Source: Fimbriimonadales bacterium
GTDB taxonomy: Bacteria > Armatimonadota > Fimbriimonadia > Fimbriimonadales > GBS-DC
Direction of reading: 5' to 3'
Assembly: GCA_026416655.1 (NCBI GenBank)
Contig: JAOAES010000317.1
Span: 1 to 15,723 of the forward strand
DNA: 15,723 nt
Made by a program: the position numbers and the translations under genes. Each line of letters opens with the position of its first letter. The stretch's first letter is position 1. This document shows, in pieces, positions 13,611 to 15,723 of this stretch. The notes under the pieces were generated by a model. It had not been told where the DNA came from. It saw only the letters and a list, made by a program, of their open reading frames with translations, and did no database searches.

Positions 13611-14625
13611 AGATTCTGTCTTGTAAAGTCAAGTCCTTGTCCAACCACGACGGATCATAATCCCGACCCTCCCGCTGCAACGCATACACCAACTCCGCCA
13701 ACCGACGCGCCACCGCCACTAACGCCACCTTCCGCCCTTTCCCCCGCGCCACTAAACCCTGATACACCGCCCGATACCGAGCCGACACCCGTACCGCACT
13801 CAACGCCGCCAAGTACAACGCCCGCCGCAACCAGCGGTTCCCCGCCCGACACACGCCGTACCCCAGCCCCGAACGCCGACCCGATTGCTTCACCACAGGC
13901 GCCAACCCGCAGTACCGCACGAACGCTTTCCCATCCCGCAACCACAGCAGGCTCCCCGCCTCCGCAATCAGCGTCAGCGCACTCCAGCGTCCGATGCCCG
14001 GCGCCGTGCGCAGCCGACGCAGCACGGGCTGCCACTCTGTATGCTCGCGCTCCCACTGCTGCACCTGCGCCTCCACCGCCTCGACCAACGCCTGTGCTGC
14101 AGCGACCGCCTGCGCCGCCAACGCCATCACCGCCTCCGACGCCCCTTGCTCCTGCAACGCCCGGAGCGACGCCCGCTGCGCCACAAGCTGCTCCTGATAC
14201 TGCGCCCGCAAGCGCAGCAACTGGCGCAGGGTCTGCAACGCCGCCTCCGACGGCTCCCACACGCGCAGCATCCCCCGCTGCTGCAGCACCTGCGCACACG
14301 CCGCAATCAACTCCGCGTCTAAGGCGTCGGTCTTGGCAACGCGCCCCTCGACGCCCCCCAGCGCGTGGACGCTCTGGGGGTTGAGTACCGAGACGGGAAT
14401 GCCGTGTGCGGCGGCATACTGCGCCACGCGCTGCCACAGGCTGCCCGTGGCTTCCATCACCCAGTGGTAGGCGACGCCCCGACGGGCGCACCACTGGTGC
14501 AGGGCGGTGCAGCCGTCTTCGGTGCGCGGGAAGACGGCGGTTTGGCAGGCGTGGGGGGCTTGGTACCACGCGACGGTCATCGTTTCTTGGCTCAAGTCGA
14601 TTCCGACAAAGATGGTGTGTTGCAT
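13594..14625 (-). CDS. IS110 family transposase (DEDD/serine recombinase)
   Basis: 343 residues, typical for the family. The N-terminal RuvC-like domain shows D10 (FVGIDLSQ), E58 (WVMEATGS), and D100/D103 (VAKTDALDAE). A coiled segment (about 120-195) follows. The C-terminal Tnp domain has RTAPGIGRWSALTLI (206-220) and YCGLAPVVKQSGRRSG (238-253), with S248 as the likely catalytic serine. AGGAGG at 14633-14638 lies 7 nt before the ATG. The enzyme should form a synapse of donor and target DNA guided by a bridge RNA. The last five residues (339-343, SLRSE) and the TGA lie outside the element, in the target repeat: the stop codon is borrowed from the host repeat. The coding region is intact. Confidence 0.95.
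   Translation of the reverse strand: MQHTIFVGIDLSQETMTVAWYQAPHACQTAVFPRTEDGCTALHQWCARRGVAYHWVMEATGSLWQRVAQYAAAHGIPVSVLNPQSVHALGGVEGRVAKTDALDAELIAACAQVLQQRGMLRVWEPSEAALQTLRQLLRLRAQYQEQLVAQRASLRALQEQGASEAVMALAAQAVAAAQALVEAVEAQVQQWEREHTEWQPVLRRLRTAPGIGRWSALTLIAEAGSLLWLRDGKAFVRYCGLAPVVKQSGRRSGLGYGVCRAGNRWLRRALYLAALSAVRVSARYRAVYQGLVARGKGRKVALVAVARRLAELVYALQREGRDYDPSWLDKDLTLQDRISLRSE
13627..13632 (-). promoter_or_regulatory. -35 half of a junction promoter in the IS110 right end
   Basis: TTGACT on the minus strand lies near the right end of the element. If the ends are joined in an excised circle, it sits 18 nt before TATAAT at 14806-14801. In the integrated state the bases at the -35 position of that TATAAT come from the flank (AAAAAA) and do not resemble a -35 box. 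Confidence 0.65.
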
Positions 14626-14644
14626 TGTTGTACCTCCTTCAGGT

Positions 14645-14795
14645 ATGCTTCGGCGTGCTGAACGACCGTCCTTGTGATTCAGGCTTGGTGTCCTGCGATT
14701 CTGTTCGGTCTGTTGCAGCGGGCAGGGGTTCGGTTCTCGCTACGGGCTTGGTGTCCCGGGAATCTTGCCGAGTGCCCCTGCCCTTTGGACGCCAC
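14645..14795 (-). ncRNA. Putative IS110 bridge RNA
   Basis: The 5' end is placed about 7 nt after the -10 box (near 14794); the 3' end is approximate. A closing stem pairs 14789-14793 with 14652-14656. The first arm (target-binding loop) has a 9-bp stem, 14775-14783 with 14720-14728, an extra TCGG/CCGA pairing, an internal loop, and an apical hairpin 14743-14758 (CGGG, loop ACACCAAG, CCCG). The second arm (donor-binding loop) has a 12-bp stem with two bulges, 14706-14719 with 14657-14668, an internal loop, and an apical hairpin 14680-14695 (CAGG, the same loop ACACCAAG, CCTG). Guides: AGATTCC (14759-14765) equals the left target, AGCGAG (14736-14741) is complementary to CTCGCT of the right target, ACAGAATC (14697-14704) equals the right-end donor, and ACAAG (14671-14675) is complementary to CTTGT at the left end. 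The order, target loop then donor loop, is that of IS621. Confidence 0.85.
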
Positions 14796-14800
14796 ACTGT

Positions 14801-14806
14801 ATTATA
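14801..14806 (-). promoter_or_regulatory. -10 box (TATAAT) for the bridge RNA and transposase
   Basis: A perfect TATAAT on the minus strand, two bases inside the left end of the element (start TG-TATAAT). Its -35 partner is supplied by the right end after circularisation. A start near 14794 would place the first base at the foot of the bridge RNA closing stem. Confidence 0.75.
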
Positions 14807-14808
14807 CA

Positions 14809-14817
14809 AGGAATCTC
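14809..14817 (+). repeat. REP-like repeat interrupted by IS110, right part with the second core copy
   Basis: AGGAATCTC completes the repeat broken at 13610. The AG at 14809-14810 is the second copy of the CT core on the opposite strand. Confidence 0.75.
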
Positions 14818-14879
14818 CTCCGCGTTTTTTATGAAAACTACTTGGAAACTGTTTAAGAAATATCGAGACACCTTTGGCG

Positions 14880-14975
14880 AATAAATTCGCACCCACGCAA
14901 TCGAAAAACCCCGCCTACGCGGGGTTTTGAAACCCGCGTAGGCGGGGTTTACAGTTGTGTGGGCGCGAATTTATT
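14880..14975. repeat. 96-bp nested palindromic element with AATAAATT ends
   Basis: The outer arms 14880-14900 and 14955-14975 match as inverted repeats at 19 of 21 positions, beginning AATAAATTCGC and ending GCGAATTTATT. Inside, AAACCCCGCCTACGCGGG (14906-14923) pairs perfectly with its reverse complement at 14933-14950. Such sharply bounded, nested palindromes look like a small non-coding mobile element (MITE-like). Similar AATAAATTCGC...CGCCTACGCGGG strings occur, to my recollection, as dispersed repeats in several environmental phyla; this was not searched. Confidence 0.7.
14904..14928 (-). terminator. Bidirectional intrinsic terminator-like hairpin within the palindromic element
   Basis: ACCCCGC (14908-14914), a 4-nt loop and GCGGGGT (14919-14925) form a 7-bp GC-rich stem. 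On the minus strand it is followed by five T and on the plus strand by TTTT. It lies downstream of mgtE and upstream of the IS110 leader, so it could end mgtE transcription. Confidence 0.5.
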
Positions 14976-15077
14976 CACTCTGGCAGGTTCACGAGTCAAG
15001 GAAACTTAGAGCGATACTTCCATATACACTCTCACACACTTGCGAACTGCCCTAACGAAGAAATGGGTAGAGCGTCA

Positions 15078-15099
15078 GGGCGCGCACAGAGACGCGCCC
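15078..15099. repeat. Hairpin repeat (GGGCGCG/CGCGCCC) next to the mgtE stop
   Basis: A perfect 7-bp stem around CACAGAGA, followed by CTACA. Loop and tail match the hairpin at 13421-13446 while the arms differ in a way that keeps pairing. It starts 12 nt beyond the mgtE stop and may act in 3'-end formation. Confidence 0.6.
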
Positions 15100-15110
15100 C
15101 TACACGCCCA

Positions 15111-15723
15111 CTACTTCAGCAACTCGCTCAGGAAGTAGTAAGCGAAGCCGAAGTAAATCATCACGCCTAACAAGTCCATCACGGAAGTAATCACGGGTCC
15201 GCTGAGCGTGGCGGGGTCGAAGCCGAGCCGTCGCGCCGCGAACGGCAACGCCACGCCCACCAAACTGCCCACAATCGTCACGGTCAGCATCGCCAGCCCG
15301 ACGACCATCAGCACATCGAAGCCGACGCCCTTCGAGAAGTACGCCAGCACCACCTCCAACACGCCAATCGCGACGCCCATCGTGAGCGCGACGGGCACAT
15401 CCCGCTTGAGGATGAACAGGAAGTCGCGCAGGCGCAACCGCACCTGCCCCAGCGCCATCGCGCGAATCACCAGCGTCGCCGACTGGCTGCCCGTGTTGCC
15501 GCCCATGTCGATAATCGGCGCGATGAACGCCGCCAGCACAATCGCTTTGGAGAGAATCTCCTCCTGTTGCGCCACGAAAGTTGAGGTCAGCACGCCGAAG
15601 AAGGTCAGCACAATCAGCCAGAACACACGCGCCTTGAACACGCGCATCAGCGGCGTGCTGACCACATCGATCTCGGGCCCACCGAGCGCGACCGTACCGC
15701 CGAAGGTGGTCAGCCGTTGCGCT
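15111..15723 (-). CDS. mgtE: Magnesium transporter MgtE, C-terminal membrane domain (cut by window edge)
   Basis: About 204 residues are visible; the frame is open to the window edge, upstream of the GTG at 15665, so that GTG is not the start. Five hydrophobic segments follow the order of the MgtE membrane domain: VFWLIVLTFFGVLTSTFVA, the pore motif region IAPIIDMGGNTGSQSATLVI, then VALTMGVAIGVLEVVLAYF, VVGLAMLTVTIVGSLVGVAL, and a last helix VMDLLGVMIYFGFAYYFLS. The GGNTGSQSATL phrase is the MgtE hallmark, and the aspartates DPATLSGP and DLLGV sit near the magnesium pore in the family. The N-terminal MgtE-N and CBS regulatory domains lie beyond the window. MgtE takes up Mg2+ across the inner membrane. 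Confidence 0.93.
   Translation of the reverse strand, partial: AQRLTTFGGTVALGGPEIDVVSTPLMRVFKARVFWLIVLTFFGVLTSTFVAQQEEILSKAIVLAAFIAPIIDMGGNTGSQSATLVIRAMALGQVRLRLRDFLFILKRDVPVALTMGVAIGVLEVVLAYFSKGVGFDVLMVVGLAMLTVTIVGSLVGVALPFAARRLGFDPATLSGPVITSVMDLLGVMIYFGFAYYFLSELLK

Larger units (their letters stand above)
13611..14808 (-). mobile_element. Complete IS110-family insertion sequence, 1198 bp, inserted in a REP-like repeat
   Basis: The ends are set by the interrupted repeat. On the minus strand the left flank is GGAGATTC, then the core CT, then TGTATAATACAG (left end); the right end is AAGACAGAAT, then CT, then CGCTCCG (right flank). The CT core is present at both junctions (plus strand AG at 13611-13612 and 14809-14810). 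There are no terminal inverted repeats and no longer target duplication, as expected for IS110. The transposase occupies most of the element, and a 183-nt leader at the left end holds the putative bridge RNA and a -10 box. CT is also the core used by IS621. Confidence 0.85.
14818..15110. other. Intergenic region with palindromic repeats, no gene
   Basis: Between the IS110 flank and mgtE lie an AT-rich stretch beginning CTCCGCGTTTTTT, a 96-bp double palindrome (14880-14975), about 100 nt of featureless sequence, and a hairpin (15078-15099) just before the mgtE stop. Short open frames here have no family resemblance or ribosome site. Confidence 0.6.

Noticed and set aside
13581..14384. Long plus-strand proline- and alanine-rich open frame
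   Set aside because: It is the antisense shadow of the IS110 transposase in GC-rich DNA; low complexity, no ribosome site, no family resemblance.
13655..14569. Minus-strand 304-codon frame rich in glycine and alanine
   Set aside because: Out-of-frame shadow of the transposase, which has all catalytic motifs in the other frame.

Overview
This is a GC-rich bacterial chromosomal segment. Several traits together fit Armatimonadota (Fimbriimonadales-type, often from hot springs) best: clustered Uma2 nucleases, a secreted protease with a C-terminal dockerin-type calcium repeat, leaderless-looking genes with -10 boxes 6-7 nt before ATG, and many dispersed hairpin repeats. No rRNA or marker gene is present, so this placement is inference.

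Layout. Bases 1-6068 (minus strand) hold a tight gene row read right to left: recF, a DUF721/DciA-like protein, comEC, a secreted M1 peptidase with dockerin repeats, a Uma2 nuclease, and the first codons of another gene at the edge. recF carries two in-frame nonsense codons, and the DciA-like and comEC genes contain dispersed palindromic repeats that keep the frame open. Bases 6069-6344 hold a frameshifted dockerin remnant and a 36-nt repeat. Bases 6345-9838 (minus) are an export-linked cassette: a sigma-70-like factor, an NlpC/P60-type protein whose signal peptide lies in another frame across a G12 tract, and a secreted propeller-like protein. Bases 9935-13370 (plus) hold a Uma2 nuclease, a DUF5694/TraB-like protein, and an ABC-type AAA ATPase followed one base later by a DUF4276/TOPRIM-like protein (a candidate defence pair). 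Bases 13371-15110 are repeat-rich and contain a complete IS110-family element. The window ends inside an mgtE gene (minus).

The best discovery target is the IS110 element (13611-14808). Its ends can be read to the base: it sits in a REP-like repeat at a CT core. Its leader folds into a two-loop bridge RNA. One loop matches the interrupted target (AGATTCC and AGCGAG) and the other matches the element's own joined ends (ACAGAATC and ACAAG). Joining the ends would also create a TTGACT-N18-TATAAT promoter. The general mechanism is known for IS110/IS621; this instance and its guides are read here from the sequence alone.

Other leads are the G12 tract as a possible secretion switch, the doubly interrupted recF, in-frame repeats inside genes, the ATPase-TOPRIM pair, and a 36-nt repeat that ends exactly on the ATPase start codon.
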